Shown piece after piece: positions 7,689 through 16,606 of a stretch of 64,000 nt of DNA. The notes under the pieces were generated by a model. That model ran no database searches and was not told the DNA's origin. It saw only the letters and a program-made list of their open reading frames with translations. Each line of letters begins with the position of its first letter. The first letter of the stretch is position 1. The translations under genes were made by a program, and so were the position numbers. The DNA comes from Hyphomicrobiales bacterium (GTDB lineage Bacteria > Pseudomonadota > Alphaproteobacteria > Rhizobiales > Rhizobiaceae): the NCBI GenBank assembly GCA_900466475.1, contig UBMI01000018.1, forward strand, positions 123,719-187,718. The letters run 5' to 3'.

Positions 7689-8674
7689 GCCCGGCCCTCC
7701 GACGCGCCGATACGCGGATCGAGGGCGGCGTAGACCAGATCGACGACAAAATTGACACAAATGACCAGGACGGCGCTCGTGACGATGATGCCCATCAGCA
7801 GCGGCGCATCCCGGCCGTTGACCGCCTCCTGCGCCAGCCTGCCGAAGCCCGGAATGGCAAAGACACTTTCGATGACGACACTGCCGCCTAGCATGGCAGC
7901 GGACTGCAGTCCGAGCATGGTGACGAGCGGCAGCAGCGCATTGCGCGCGACATGACGAAGCACGATGCGGCTGCGCGACAGGCCCTTGGCCCGGGCGAAA
8001 AGCACGAAATCGAGCTTCCAGGCTTCCGCCATGCCAGAGCGCATGACGCGCAGAAACAATGCGAGATAGATGAAGGCGAGCGCGCCGACCGGCAGGACAA
8101 GATGCTCCGCTATATCCAGCACCTGCGAGAGTCCTGATTTGCCGGAGGCGATGGTCTCGATGCCGGCAATCGGCAGCCAGCGCAACTTGACCGAAAAGAG
8201 GATGCTGAGCACTAGCCCCAGCCAGAAGCTCGGTATGGCATAGATGATCAGCGAGCCGATCGAGAGGAGACGATCGCGCAGGCTGCCCGGCTTTGCGCCG
8301 GCGACGATGCCGAGCGCCGAACCGAGGCCGAAGGAAAGCGCCGTAGCACTTCCCATCAAGAGCAGCGTGTTCGGTAGCCGCTCGGCGATCAGATCCCGTA
8401 CTGGTCGGTTGAAAGCCACCGACCAGCCAAGATCGAGGCGAACGAGCGACGACAGATAGAGCCAGAGGCGGGAAAAGACCGATTGGTCCAGGCCGTAGCT
8501 TTCCCGCAGCGATTTGATGAGTGCGGCATCGCCGCCGCCGATCGAGCCGAGATAGGCATCGACGGCGTCACCGGAGGCGGATTCCAGCAGGAAGAATGTG
8601 AAGATCACGACGATCAGCAGCACCGGGATGCTGCTGATGATCCTGCGTCTCAGGAGGAGAAGTGCACGTTTCAC
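7685..8674 (-). CDS. Dpp-type ABC transporter permease (DppB-like)
   Basis: The 329-aa protein starts at GTG 8674. It has the DppB arrangement: a basic start RRRIISSIPVLLIV leading into the first membrane helix, a periplasmic stretch with SLRESYGLDQSVFSRLWLYL, several helices, and the EAA loop FVLFARAKGLSRSRIVLRHVARNALLPLV. Forty bases separate it from the substrate-binding protein upstream, with no strong hairpin between, unlike the other importers in this window. It forms the membrane channel with the DppC-like protein. Confidence 0.92.
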   Translation of the reverse strand: MKRALLLLRRRIISSIPVLLIVVIFTFFLLESASGDAVDAYLGSIGGGDAALIKSLRESYGLDQSVFSRLWLYLSSLVRLDLGWSVAFNRPVRDLIAERLPNTLLLMGSATALSFGLGSALGIVAGAKPGSLRDRLLSIGSLIIYAIPSFWLGLVLSILFSVKLRWLPIAGIETIASGKSGLSQVLDIAEHLVLPVGALAFIYLALFLRVMRSGMAEAWKLDFVLFARAKGLSRSRIVLRHVARNALLPLVTMLGLQSAAMLGGSVVIESVFAIPGFGRLAQEAVNGRDAPLLMGIIVTSAVLVICVNFVVDLVYAALDPRIGASEGRA

Positions 8675-8714
8675 GCCGGATGAGGCCTCTGCCGCAATTG
8701 CGCCTTCGACCCTA

Positions 8715-10325
8715 TCACGACTGCAGCGCGGTATCGCCCCAGTTCGAAACTGCCCATCGCGGATTGTCCGAAACGTTCAGCACCGTATCGCGGGCAACCG
8801 TGATGAACCCCCATTCGGCGACATTGATCAAAGGCAGTTCGGCCACCACAAGCTGCTGGAACTTGTAATAGAGGTCGGTGCGCGCGGCGGTGTCCACGGT
8901 CACTGCTGCTTGCGCGATGATCTTGTCGAGCTCGGCGCTGACATAGCCGCCCTGGTTTGAGAAGGGCACGCCATCAGGCGTTCCGGACTGGACGAGAATG
9001 GTAGTCGAGATGGCCGGATCGCCACGGAAGACCGGCGGACCGACGGCGATATCGAAGTCGTGGTCGGTATAGACAGCCTTCTGATGTGCGGCGGCATCGG
9101 CATTGACGATGACCGCATCGATGCCGACGGCTGCGAGCGCCTGGCGCAGATAATCGCCGAACTGGCGCGTCTCGTTGAAATAGGGTGCCGGCCGCAGCTT
9201 GAGCTGGAATCGATTGCCGTCGGAGCCCTTGGTATAGCCGCCCTGGTCCAGCAGCTCGTTTGCCGCCTTCACGTCGAAATTATAGTTGGCGACATCGGCC
9301 GTGTAGAACTCTTTCGAATTCTTCGGAACAGGGCCGGTGGATTCCGTCGCATAGCCGAGGAAGATCGTATCGACGACGAATTTCTTGTCGATCGCGTGGG
9401 CAATCGCCTGACGCACCCGAAGATCGGAGAGCTCCTTGCGGCGATGATTGATCTCGACGACGAGCTGATAGGTGAGCGCCTCATAGCCCTTGGAGATCAC
9501 CTTGATGCCGTCAACTTTGGAGATACGGTCGAGATCGGCAAGCGGCACGGCTGAGAAGGCGGCGAGATGGATTTCCTCGGCCTCCAGTGCGGCGCCGGCC
9601 GATTCACGATCAGGCAGCACGCGGTAGACAATTTCGTTGAGCTTCGGCTCGCCCTTCTGCCAGTAATTCTCGTTACGCGTCAGCCGGTAATATTCGCCGG
9701 GCTTGTATTCGGCAAACTTGAACGGGCCGGTGCCGACAAGCGTATTGTTGGCCGGGTTCTTGGCGATATCGGTACCTTCAAAAATATGCTTGGGAACCAC
9801 GCTGGTGACGGCCGGAAGCGCATTGCGGATGAGCTGGAAGGGCGTCGGCTTCGAGAAACGGAAGATCGCCGTGTGATCGTCGGGCGTATCGACTGCTTGC
9901 AGATTGGCGAAGACCAGGCGGCCGAGGTTCTGGAGCGGTTTCCAGACGTTGAGCGCCGAGAAGGCGACGTCGGCCGAGGTGAATGGCTTGCCGTCATGCC
10001 AGGTGGCGTTGTCGCGCAGCTTGAAGGTGACGGAGAGCCCGTCGGCTGAGCCTTCCCAGGACGTGGCGAGACGCGGCGCAAGACCGTCCGAGCCTTCGTA
10101 GGAAGCCTCCGCGAGCGGCTCGATCACCTTGCTAGCGATGAAGAAGACCCCGTTCGAGGCGACGATTGCCGGGTTGAGGTTCTTCGGCTCGGAATCGGCT
10201 GCAACGATCAGGCGCCCGCCGGCCGGCACGTCCTGCGCCAGCGCAATACGCGACAACGCTGTCGTTCCGAGAAGCAACGCCGTGCCCTTCAGCAGGCCGC
10301 GCCGAGAGATATCTGCAATAGTCAT
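8715..10325 (-). CDS. Dpp/Opp-type ABC transporter substrate-binding protein, Tat-exported
   Basis: The protein is 536 aa. Its N-terminus has a twin-arginine motif (SRRGLLKG, residues 8-15), a hydrophobic stretch and a likely cleavage site after LAQ, so it should be exported folded by Tat. The family-5 solute-binding signature is clear (TFKLRDNATWHDGKPFTSADVAFS; later RQAIAHAIDKKFVV). Family members carry peptides, nickel, opines, glutathione or sugars. Lying directly after a flavin-dependent monooxygenase and before its own permeases, it may bring in a sulfur- or nitrogen-containing organic compound. AGGAGCGGGA precedes the ATG. The 123-bp gap upstream is AT-rich and could hold a promoter of its own. 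Confidence 0.93.
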   Translation of the reverse strand: MTIADISRRGLLKGTALLLGTTALSRIALAQDVPAGGRLIVAADSEPKNLNPAIVASNGVFFIASKVIEPLAEASYEGSDGLAPRLATSWEGSADGLSVTFKLRDNATWHDGKPFTSADVAFSALNVWKPLQNLGRLVFANLQAVDTPDDHTAIFRFSKPTPFQLIRNALPAVTSVVPKHIFEGTDIAKNPANNTLVGTGPFKFAEYKPGEYYRLTRNENYWQKGEPKLNEIVYRVLPDRESAGAALEAEEIHLAAFSAVPLADLDRISKVDGIKVISKGYEALTYQLVVEINHRRKELSDLRVRQAIAHAIDKKFVVDTIFLGYATESTGPVPKNSKEFYTADVANYNFDVKAANELLDQGGYTKGSDGNRFQLKLRPAPYFNETRQFGDYLRQALAAVGIDAVIVNADAAAHQKAVYTDHDFDIAVGPPVFRGDPAISTTILVQSGTPDGVPFSNQGGYVSAELDKIIAQAAVTVDTAARTDLYYKFQQLVVAELPLINVAEWGFITVARDTVLNVSDNPRWAVSNWGDTALQS

Positions 10326-10448
10326 TCCCGCTCCTGATATCCAAGAAATTCAATGATCTATATTCGAGTTGAAACGTTAATTGTGACAGGAATTAAATTC
10401 GAACAGGATGGCCAGGCGAGATATTTTTTGTCACCCAGCCATTATTTT

Positions 10449-11849
10449 TCAGCGGTTGCCAACAACGAGCCGCGGCGCGTCAATGCCGAGGTTGCGATAG
10501 GACGCTCCCGGATGCGGCGCAACCAGCCGCGGTCCCGCGCCACCAAGCTTTTCGCGTAGCGTACCCTGCCGGTATTCGGTCTTGTAGACGCCGCGCTTCT
10601 GCAGTTCAGGCACCAACAGGTCGACGGTGTCTTCGAAGCTCTCGGGGGTCACCGCATAGGCGAGGTTGAAACCATCGACGTCAGTATCCTCGACCCATTC
10701 CTGCATCAGATCGGCGACTGTCGACGGTGAACCGACGAAGACTGGGCCGAAGCCGCCGATGCCCACCCAATCGGCCATTTCGCGTACGGTCCATTCCTTA
10801 TCCGGATCGATGGTCGTGAAGGTTTCGACAGCCGATTGGACGGCATTGGTATAGCGATGGCGCAGAACCTCGTCCGGACCGAACTGGCCGAAATCGATGC
10901 CGGTCCAGCCTGATATCAGCGTCAGCGCACCCTCGAAGGAGGCGTATTGGCGATATTCGTTGAACTTGCGCTGTGCCTCGGCATCGGTCTCGCCGAGGAC
11001 GACGGTCTGCAGGTTGAAGGCGAGGATTTCGCGCGGATTGCGTCCGAGCCGCTCGGCCGCCTGCCGGACATTGGCGACGTAGCGCTTCAATACTGCCTTG
11101 GAGGGAGCTGCAACAAAGATGCATTCGGCATGCGCGCCGGCAAAATCCTTGCCGCGGCTGGAGGCGCCTGCCTGGTAGAGCACCGGCGTGCGCTGTGGCG
11201 AGGGCTCGCTCAGGTGAATGCCGGGAACGTTGAAATATTTGCCCGAATGATTGATCGGATGGACCTTTTCCGGATGGGTGAAAATGCCGGTTTCGCGGTC
11301 GCGCACGACGGCATCGTCCTCCCAGCTTCCCTCCCAGAGCTTGTAGCAGACCTCGAGATATTCGTCTGCGAGGTCATAGCGGTCGTCATGGTTGGTCTGC
11401 GCGGCCTGGCCGATATTGAGCGCACCGCTGTTCAGATAGGAGGTGACGATATTCCAGCCGACGCGACCTTTGGTTAGGTGGTCGAGAGTCGAGATACGCC
11501 GTGCAAACGTATAGGGATGTTCGAAGGAGAGCGAAGCCGTCAGGCCAAAGCCGAGATGTTCGGTTTCATAAGCCATGGTCGGGATGAGCTGCAGCGGATC
11601 GTTGACCGGCACCTGCGCCGAATGGCGGAGCGCGGCATCGACATTGCCGTTCAAGACGTCATAAACGCCGAGCACGTCGGCGATGAAGAGACCGTCGAAC
11701 TTGCCGCGCTCCAGCGTCTTTGCCAGATGCACCCAATAATCGAGATCCTTGTAGGTCCAGGATTTGTCGCGCGGATGCCGCCATAGCCCCGGCGACTGGT
11801 GTCCGACGCAATTCATGTCGAAGGCGTTGAGCCTGATTTCACGGGTCAT
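10449..11849 (-). CDS. LLM-class flavin-dependent monooxygenase (NtaA/SnaA/DszA type)
   Basis: The 466-aa protein has the features of two-component FMNH2-dependent monooxygenases related to nitrilotriacetate monooxygenase A and DszA: FDMNCVGHQSPGLW at the start, KFDGLFIADVLGVYD, STLDHLTKGRVGWNIVTSYLNS, HPINHSGKYFNVPG, PVLYQAGASSRGKDFAGAHAECIFVAA, and GFGPVFVGSPSTVADLMQEWVEDTDVDGFN. It oxidises an organic substrate with reduced flavin supplied by a separate reductase; no reductase gene is in this window. It lies between a ribose-type ABC set and a Dpp-type ABC set on the same strand, so both may feed it. Candidate substrates are sulfones, sulfonates or aminopolycarboxylates. Confidence 0.9.
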   Translation of the reverse strand: MTREIRLNAFDMNCVGHQSPGLWRHPRDKSWTYKDLDYWVHLAKTLERGKFDGLFIADVLGVYDVLNGNVDAALRHSAQVPVNDPLQLIPTMAYETEHLGFGLTASLSFEHPYTFARRISTLDHLTKGRVGWNIVTSYLNSGALNIGQAAQTNHDDRYDLADEYLEVCYKLWEGSWEDDAVVRDRETGIFTHPEKVHPINHSGKYFNVPGIHLSEPSPQRTPVLYQAGASSRGKDFAGAHAECIFVAAPSKAVLKRYVANVRQAAERLGRNPREILAFNLQTVVLGETDAEAQRKFNEYRQYASFEGALTLISGWTGIDFGQFGPDEVLRHRYTNAVQSAVETFTTIDPDKEWTVREMADWVGIGGFGPVFVGSPSTVADLMQEWVEDTDVDGFNLAYAVTPESFEDTVDLLVPELQKRGVYKTEYRQGTLREKLGGAGPRLVAPHPGASYRNLGIDAPRLVVGNR

Positions 11850-11882
11850 GTCATTCTTCCTGCGTTGTCGGCGAGGTGCGGT

Positions 11883-12860
11883 TCAGGCGCCGACGGTTTT
11901 TCTGTTGATGAAGCTGAGGGCGAGCACGGAAAAGATGAGCGTGCCGGTGCCGACTTGCTGCCAGTAGAAGTTCAGGCCGGTCAGCAGCAGGCCGTTGGCG
12001 ACGATGCTGAGGAGCAGGACGCCGAGAACGGTGCCAAGCACATTGGGCCGGCCGAGCGGCGACAGCGTCGTGCCGATGAAGGTGGCGCCGATGGCGTTCA
12101 GCAGGAACGCATTGCCGGAGGAGGGGATGTAGACGGTTACCGTCGCCGTCAGGATGAGACCGGCAACGGCGGCAATCAGCCCAGCGAGAATGAAGGTGGC
12201 GGCAACAGGCGCGCCGAGACCGATGCCGGAATAGCGCACGACGCTCGGCTGGATGCCGATCGAGACTACTACGCGCCCGAAACGGGTCCGAGCGAAGACT
12301 GCGGCTGCGCCCGCGATGACGATGGCAGCGATCACCAATGGCACCGGAACGTTGGCAATCGTCCCATGGCCGAGAAAGCGAAAGGCTTCCGGCACTCCCG
12401 AGGGCGGAAGATAAACCGGGTTGCCGCCATTGGTCAGCAATTGCTGGACGCTGCGGCCGATAAAGAGGGTGCCGAGTGTCGCGAGAAACGGTGCGACGCC
12501 GATCACGGATACGAGGACAGCGTTGAACGCGCCGACCAGCGCGCCGGCTGCAAGCCCGGCGATGAGCGCGAGCGGCACCGGCTGGCCCGCCAGAACGAAG
12601 GAGACGAAGGCAAAGCTTGCAAAATCGACGGCCGTGCCGACCGAGAGATCGATGCCGCCTGCGGAGACCGCGAAGGTCATGGCGATCGAGACGATGGCGA
12701 GCAGCGTGAAATTGTTGACGAGAATGCTTTGCAGGTTGCCGGGAGTGAAGAAGGTGGGCGCCAGTACGGAGAAGACAGAGAAAACCACGATCAGCGCTAT
12801 GATCAGCCCAAAGCGTGCGAGGCCGGCGAGCGATCGTCCGGCTGAAGTGGAGGCGGACAT
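11883..12860 (-). CDS. ribose-type (RbsC family) ABC transporter permease 2
   Basis: The 325-aa membrane protein has about nine hydrophobic helices and the CUT2 signatures: AVSAGGIDLSVGTAVDFASFAF and the FIGTTLSPLGRPNVLGTVLGVLLLSIVANGLLL stretch near the end. It begins 1 nt after the stop of the preceding permease, whose last codons carry its GGGAGAT ribosome site. Two different permeases share one double-domain ATPase here, so the channel is probably a heterodimer. It is 33 nt upstream of the LLM monooxygenase gene, and the two are probably co-transcribed. Confidence 0.92.
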   Translation of the reverse strand: MSASTSAGRSLAGLARFGLIIALIVVFSVFSVLAPTFFTPGNLQSILVNNFTLLAIVSIAMTFAVSAGGIDLSVGTAVDFASFAFVSFVLAGQPVPLALIAGLAAGALVGAFNAVLVSVIGVAPFLATLGTLFIGRSVQQLLTNGGNPVYLPPSGVPEAFRFLGHGTIANVPVPLVIAAIVIAGAAAVFARTRFGRVVVSIGIQPSVVRYSGIGLGAPVAATFILAGLIAAVAGLILTATVTVYIPSSGNAFLLNAIGATFIGTTLSPLGRPNVLGTVLGVLLLSIVANGLLLTGLNFYWQQVGTGTLIFSVLALSFINRKTVGA

Positions 12861-12861
12861 A

Positions 12862-13881
12862 TCAGATCTCCCGCGTGCGCAGTAATGTCGTGGCCGACAC
12901 GACGATCAGGATGAGAAGGCCCTGCACACCGCTGACGAGCGTGCTCGGCAGGTTCAGGAGCTGGAAGCCGTTGGTGAGGAAGCCGATGAACAGCGCCGAT
13001 ATCAGCGTTCCCGGAATGGTCGGCACCAGCCGTCGCGAAAAGACCGAGCCGAGCAGCGCAATGACGACGACAGGCAGCAGCGCCTCGCCCGAACCGGTCG
13101 TGCTGCCGCTGAGATAGGAGACCGAGAGAATGCCGGCAAAACCGCCGCAGAGCCCGCTGGCGATGAACGCGCCGGCAAGCAGCCGCTTTAGCGGCAAGCC
13201 GGCGGCGCGTGCCGCGTCCGGAAACTCGCCGACGGCATAAAGCCTGAGCCCGATCGGCGTATATTGCACGATCGCCGCGGCAATTGCCGTGAAGCCGAGC
13301 AGTACGTAGGCGAGAATGGGGATGCCGAAACTATCGGAGGCCGAAACAGCCGTCAGAAAATCGGTTGACGCAGGTACGACGGTGTTCTGCGTCAGCACGA
13401 GTTCGAGGCCGGCGACAACATTCATCACTGCGAGCGTAGCTAGCAGCGGGACGATTCCCGCGAGTACGATGGCGACAGCGTTTACCGCGCCGATCGCAAC
13501 ACCGGTCAGCAAAGCCGCCGCCGCCGCTGTTGCGTCACCATAGCCAAGCTGGATCAGGGTCGCATAGACTGCAGCGCTCAGGCCCATATTGGCCGCCAGC
13601 GACAGGTCGATGCCGCCGGTGACGACATTCGAGCCTCCGGCGATCAGCACGACTGTCAGGCCGATCGCCAATATACCGGAAATGGCGGACTGGCCGAGAA
13701 CATTGCCGATATTGCCGACAGACAGAAAATAAGGCGCTGTCAAAGAGAACACGACAAGGATGGCCGCGAAGGCAAGCAGCGAGCCGAAGCGGAGCACCGC
13801 GACCGCCGCTGCGCCCCTGGCTTGCGACACGGGGTCCGTGGAAGCGGTGGGAAGAGGCCCGAAATGAACGTCAGCCGACAT
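12862..13881 (-). CDS. ribose-type (RbsC family) ABC transporter permease 1
   Basis: The product is 339 aa from the ATG at 13881, which overlaps the ATPase gene by 11 nt; an in-frame start at 13926 lies deeper in that gene and has a poorer ribosome site. It has about nine membrane helices and the RbsC motif GGSNVVTGGIDLSLAANMGLSAAV. The C-terminal FSRRLVPTIPGTLISALFIGFLTNGFQLL fits the CUT2 family. It forms the channel with the adjacent permease. The substrate class is broad (ribose, autoinducer-2, methionine-derived sugars and others), so the link to a monooxygenase is the main clue to its cargo. Confidence 0.92.
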   Translation of the reverse strand: MSADVHFGPLPTASTDPVSQARGAAAVAVLRFGSLLAFAAILVVFSLTAPYFLSVGNIGNVLGQSAISGILAIGLTVVLIAGGSNVVTGGIDLSLAANMGLSAAVYATLIQLGYGDATAAAAALLTGVAIGAVNAVAIVLAGIVPLLATLAVMNVVAGLELVLTQNTVVPASTDFLTAVSASDSFGIPILAYVLLGFTAIAAAIVQYTPIGLRLYAVGEFPDAARAAGLPLKRLLAGAFIASGLCGGFAGILSVSYLSGSTTGSGEALLPVVVIALLGSVFSRRLVPTIPGTLISALFIGFLTNGFQLLNLPSTLVSGVQGLLILIVVSATTLLRTREI

Positions 13882-15421
13882 GGCGCAATCCTTCCGAAGC
13901 GCCGGTCGAGATCGACAGGACTTCATCCGTTGTGGTTTTCGAGGAATCGAGCTCGCGGATCAGCCGGCCGCGGAAAAATACCAGGATCCTGTCCGTAATC
14001 CCGACGAGTTCCGGCAGGTCGGAGGAGAGAACGATAACGCCGGCCCCACGTGCGGCCAGTTCGCCGATCAGCGTATAGATTTCGACCTTTGAGCCGATAT
14101 CGACACCAACGGTCGGTTCATCCAGCAGGTAGATTTCCGACTGGCGGCTCAGCCATTTGGCGATCGCCACCTTCTGCTGATTGCCGCCCGAGAGTGTGCG
14201 GACCAAAGCATCGCGCCCGGCCGTTTTGATCTGCAGCCGCTTGATCAGGTCCTCCGTGTCGGAGCGCTCACGCTTGCGATTGAGGAAACCGAAACGGCTG
14301 TAACGGGCAAGGCTCGGGAGGGTGATATTTTCGGTCACACTGAGATCGAGGCCGACGCCGTGTCCGCGCCGGTCCTCGGGAACAAGCGCAAGCCGGCGGT
14401 CCACCGCTTTTGCGGGGCTGCCGGGCCGTACTGCTCGTCCCTCGATTTCAATCTGACCGCTTGCGGCCTGTTCCAGACCGAAAAGCGTGCGGATCAGGTC
14501 TTTGGCGCCGGAGCCGAGGAGGCCGGTGATGCCGAGCACCTCGCCGCGGCGCAGGCTGAAACTGACGTCGTCAAACCGGTTGGGTGCCGAAAGCCCCCGG
14601 ATATTCAGGATCGCTTCGCCGAGATCGACCCGGCGCTTGGGGAACATTTCGGTGAGGTCACGCTCGATCATCAGACCGGCGATCGCCTTGGCCGAGGTCC
14701 CGCCAATCGGCAGCGAGGCCACATCCCGGCCGTTGCGCAGTACGGTGACGTGATCGCAGAGTTCTTCGATCTCGTTGAGATAATGCGAGATGTAGATAAT
14801 CGTGACACCTTCGTCGCGCAGCCGGCGGATCAGGCGGAAGAGGATTTCAGCCTCGCGCCGTACCAATGCAGCGGTCGGCTCATCGAAGACGAGAACTTTC
14901 GGCTGATGGAGCAATGCCCGCGTGATCTGGACGATCTGCTTTTCGGCGGTCGAGAGCTCGCCGATAAGGGCGTTCTTCGGCAGAGTGATCCCAAAATAAT
15001 TGGCAAGGATCTCGCCGGCGCGTTTCTGCATTGCCCGGCGATCAAGGAAGGGTGTTCCCGCACGCCGCGTCTCGCGGCCGAGAAACAGTGCCTCGCCGAC
15101 CGTGAATGTCGGAACCAGCAGTCTGTCCTGATGGATGAAATGAATGCCGAGCTCTTCGTTCAGATACGGTGTCAGCCGATCATAGGCTTTGCCTTCGATT
15201 TCGATCATGCCTTCGTCCGCGACATGCAGCCCGGCAAGCAGCTTGATCAGCGTCGACTTGCCGGCTCCGTTCTGGCCGACGAGGCCGTGGACGGTGCCGC
15301 GACGTATGGCGAGTGATGCGCCGGCCAGTGCCTGGGCGCCGCCGAAGCGCTTGACGATATGATCGAAGCGAATGATGACATTATCGTCGGCTGTCGCTTG
15401 CGTCGGGACGGGTACAGTCAT
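13871..15421 (-). CDS. ribose-type ABC transporter ATP-binding protein, two nucleotide-binding domains
   Basis: The protein is 516 aa with two fused NBDs, as in RbsA. The first has Walker A GQNGAGKS and the LSTAEKQIVQI variant signature; the second has a degenerate Walker A (GLLGSGAKD) and a good LSGGNQQKVAIAKWL signature. A degenerate second Walker A is normal for this family. I take the ATG at 15421, which follows the hairpin at 15443-15474 and has GGAAAG 8 nt upstream; ATG 15442 is a possible alternative that would begin inside the base of that hairpin. It drives the importer formed with the permeases at 11883-13881 and the binding protein at 15482. Confidence 0.93.
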   Translation of the reverse strand: MTVPVPTQATADDNVIIRFDHIVKRFGGAQALAGASLAIRRGTVHGLVGQNGAGKSTLIKLLAGLHVADEGMIEIEGKAYDRLTPYLNEELGIHFIHQDRLLVPTFTVGEALFLGRETRRAGTPFLDRRAMQKRAGEILANYFGITLPKNALIGELSTAEKQIVQITRALLHQPKVLVFDEPTAALVRREAEILFRLIRRLRDEGVTIIYISHYLNEIEELCDHVTVLRNGRDVASLPIGGTSAKAIAGLMIERDLTEMFPKRRVDLGEAILNIRGLSAPNRFDDVSFSLRRGEVLGITGLLGSGAKDLIRTLFGLEQAASGQIEIEGRAVRPGSPAKAVDRRLALVPEDRRGHGVGLDLSVTENITLPSLARYSRFGFLNRKRERSDTEDLIKRLQIKTAGRDALVRTLSGGNQQKVAIAKWLSRQSEIYLLDEPTVGVDIGSKVEIYTLIGELAARGAGVIVLSSDLPELVGITDRILVFFRGRLIRELDSSKTTTDEVLSISTGASEGLRHVG

Positions 15422-15442
15422 GATGCCGCTTTCCAGGGACAT

Positions 15443-15474
15443 GCGGACCCTGCGGCATCAGCCGCAAGGCCCGC
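15443..15474 (-). terminator. strong intercistronic hairpin after a binding-protein gene
   Basis: On the minus strand two 14-nt arms pair completely around a 4-nt loop: GCGGGCCTTGCGGC with GCCGCAGGGTCCGC, including two G-U wobbles. No T-run follows, so it is better read as a partial terminator or 3'-end stabiliser that raises binding-protein mRNA over the downstream ATPase and permease genes. Confidence 0.6.
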
Positions 15475-15481
15475 CTTGATA

Positions 15482-16492
15482 TCAGCCGATACCGAGCTTC
15501 TTGATGATCTCGGAGACGTTTTCCTTGTTGGCCAGCAGCGCCGGTACGTAGGTCTCGCGCGGCAGCGTCTGGCCGGCGAGCAGCCTGGCAACGTTGCGGA
15601 CTGCGACACGGCCGATCTCCGCCGGCTGCTGGGCAGCATCGGCGCCAGCCGGCGAATTCTTGTCGGCAACGAGCTGGAGAACCTCCGGGCTGCCGTCGAC
15701 GCCATAGGTGCGGATTTCGTTGCGGCCGGCGGCGGCGATCGCCTGCGTTGCGCCGAGCTGCGGAATATCCCAGGCCGACCAGACGGCCTTGATCGAGCCC
15801 TTGTCCGGATATTTGTTGAGGATCGCAGTGATCTGCGTGAAGGCGTCTTGGACCGTATTGGGGATGACGTCGCGCAATTCCGGCTGCAGGATCTTCACCT
15901 TCGGGAAATACTTGACGACGTTGACGAGCTGGTCGTAGCGGATGGCGCAGGGCGTGACACCGTAGAAGCCGTTGAAGACGACGATATTGCCTTCTCCGCC
16001 GATATCGGAAACGAGCTGCAGGGCCAGGTCCTTGCCGATGCCCCAATTGTCCGACGTCGTGTTGTTGATTGAATTGGTCGAGCCGACATCGACGGTCAGT
16101 ACCGGAATGCCGGCGTCACGGGCCTTCTTCAGCCAGGGATCGATCACGCTGAGCGTGCCGAGGATCTGTACCAGCGCATCCGGCTTCTGGGCGACGAGTG
16201 TCTGCAACTGGGCGATCAACTTGCCGTCGTTGCGGCCGGCATCGACTGCGATCGGTTCGCCGCCGAGCCGCTTCACCTCTTCGATCTGGGCATTATAGAC
16301 CTGCAGATCGAAATAGTGGTCCGTGCCGGTAGCGCTGATGGCGATGCGCTTGCCTTTCAGGGAAAGCCCTTCGTCGTCGGCCCTTGCAGCCGGTGCGGTC
16401 AGCATGCTGGCGCCTGCAAAGGTGGCACTTGCGACGGCAGCAAGTTTCAAGATTTCACGGCGTCCGAAGCCGCCTCCAAGTCCTTCATTCAT
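15482..16492 (-). CDS. ribose-type ABC transporter substrate-binding protein
   Basis: The 336-aa protein has an N-terminal GRREILKLAAVASATFAGASML stretch, a twin-arginine-like signal (Arg11-Arg12) with likely cleavage after ARA near residue 38. The mature part is a PBP type 1 fold: KRIAISATGTDHYFDLQVYNAQIEEVKRLGG, DALVQILGTLSVIDPWLKKARDAGIPVLTVDVGSTNS, and IKAVWSAWDIPQLGATQAI. It delivers a small sugar-like ligand to the importer encoded downstream. It is the first gene of a minus-strand run reaching to 4197 (11 genes). Its leader carries the 17-bp element shared with two other promoters of this island. Confidence 0.92.
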   Translation of the reverse strand: MNEGLGGGFGRREILKLAAVASATFAGASMLTAPAARADDEGLSLKGKRIAISATGTDHYFDLQVYNAQIEEVKRLGGEPIAVDAGRNDGKLIAQLQTLVAQKPDALVQILGTLSVIDPWLKKARDAGIPVLTVDVGSTNSINNTTSDNWGIGKDLALQLVSDIGGEGNIVVFNGFYGVTPCAIRYDQLVNVVKYFPKVKILQPELRDVIPNTVQDAFTQITAILNKYPDKGSIKAVWSAWDIPQLGATQAIAAAGRNEIRTYGVDGSPEVLQLVADKNSPAGADAAQQPAEIGRVAVRNVARLLAGQTLPRETYVPALLANKENVSEIIKKLGIG

Positions 16493-16517
16493 AACGATAC
16501 CCTCTCAATTTGATAGG

Positions 16518-16534
16518 CTATAAATTATATAGAT
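16518..16534 (-). promoter_or_regulatory. AT-rich 17-bp element, copy 1
   Basis: CTATAAATTATATAGAT on the plus strand matches the element at 23056-23072 at 15 of 17 positions, and both lie upstream of minus-strand genes (26 bp and 58 bp from the start codon). Read toward the gene, it includes a TATAAT-like -10 (CTATATAATTTATAG). It may be a promoter core, an operator for a shared regulator, or both. Confidence 0.45.
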
Positions 16535-16606
16535 TTAAGGCGCATAAGAGGTACGTTATTCCAAAAGCATGCGGTCACAGGAAATTTTCTGAAGCTAAAG
16601 CTGGCT

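Noticed and set aside
11799..12845. 348-codon plus-strand frame over the ribose-type permease
   Set aside because: The translation is extremely rich in Glu, Asp, Gly, Gln and Arg with no hydrophobic core, the usual look of the antisense of a membrane protein gene.
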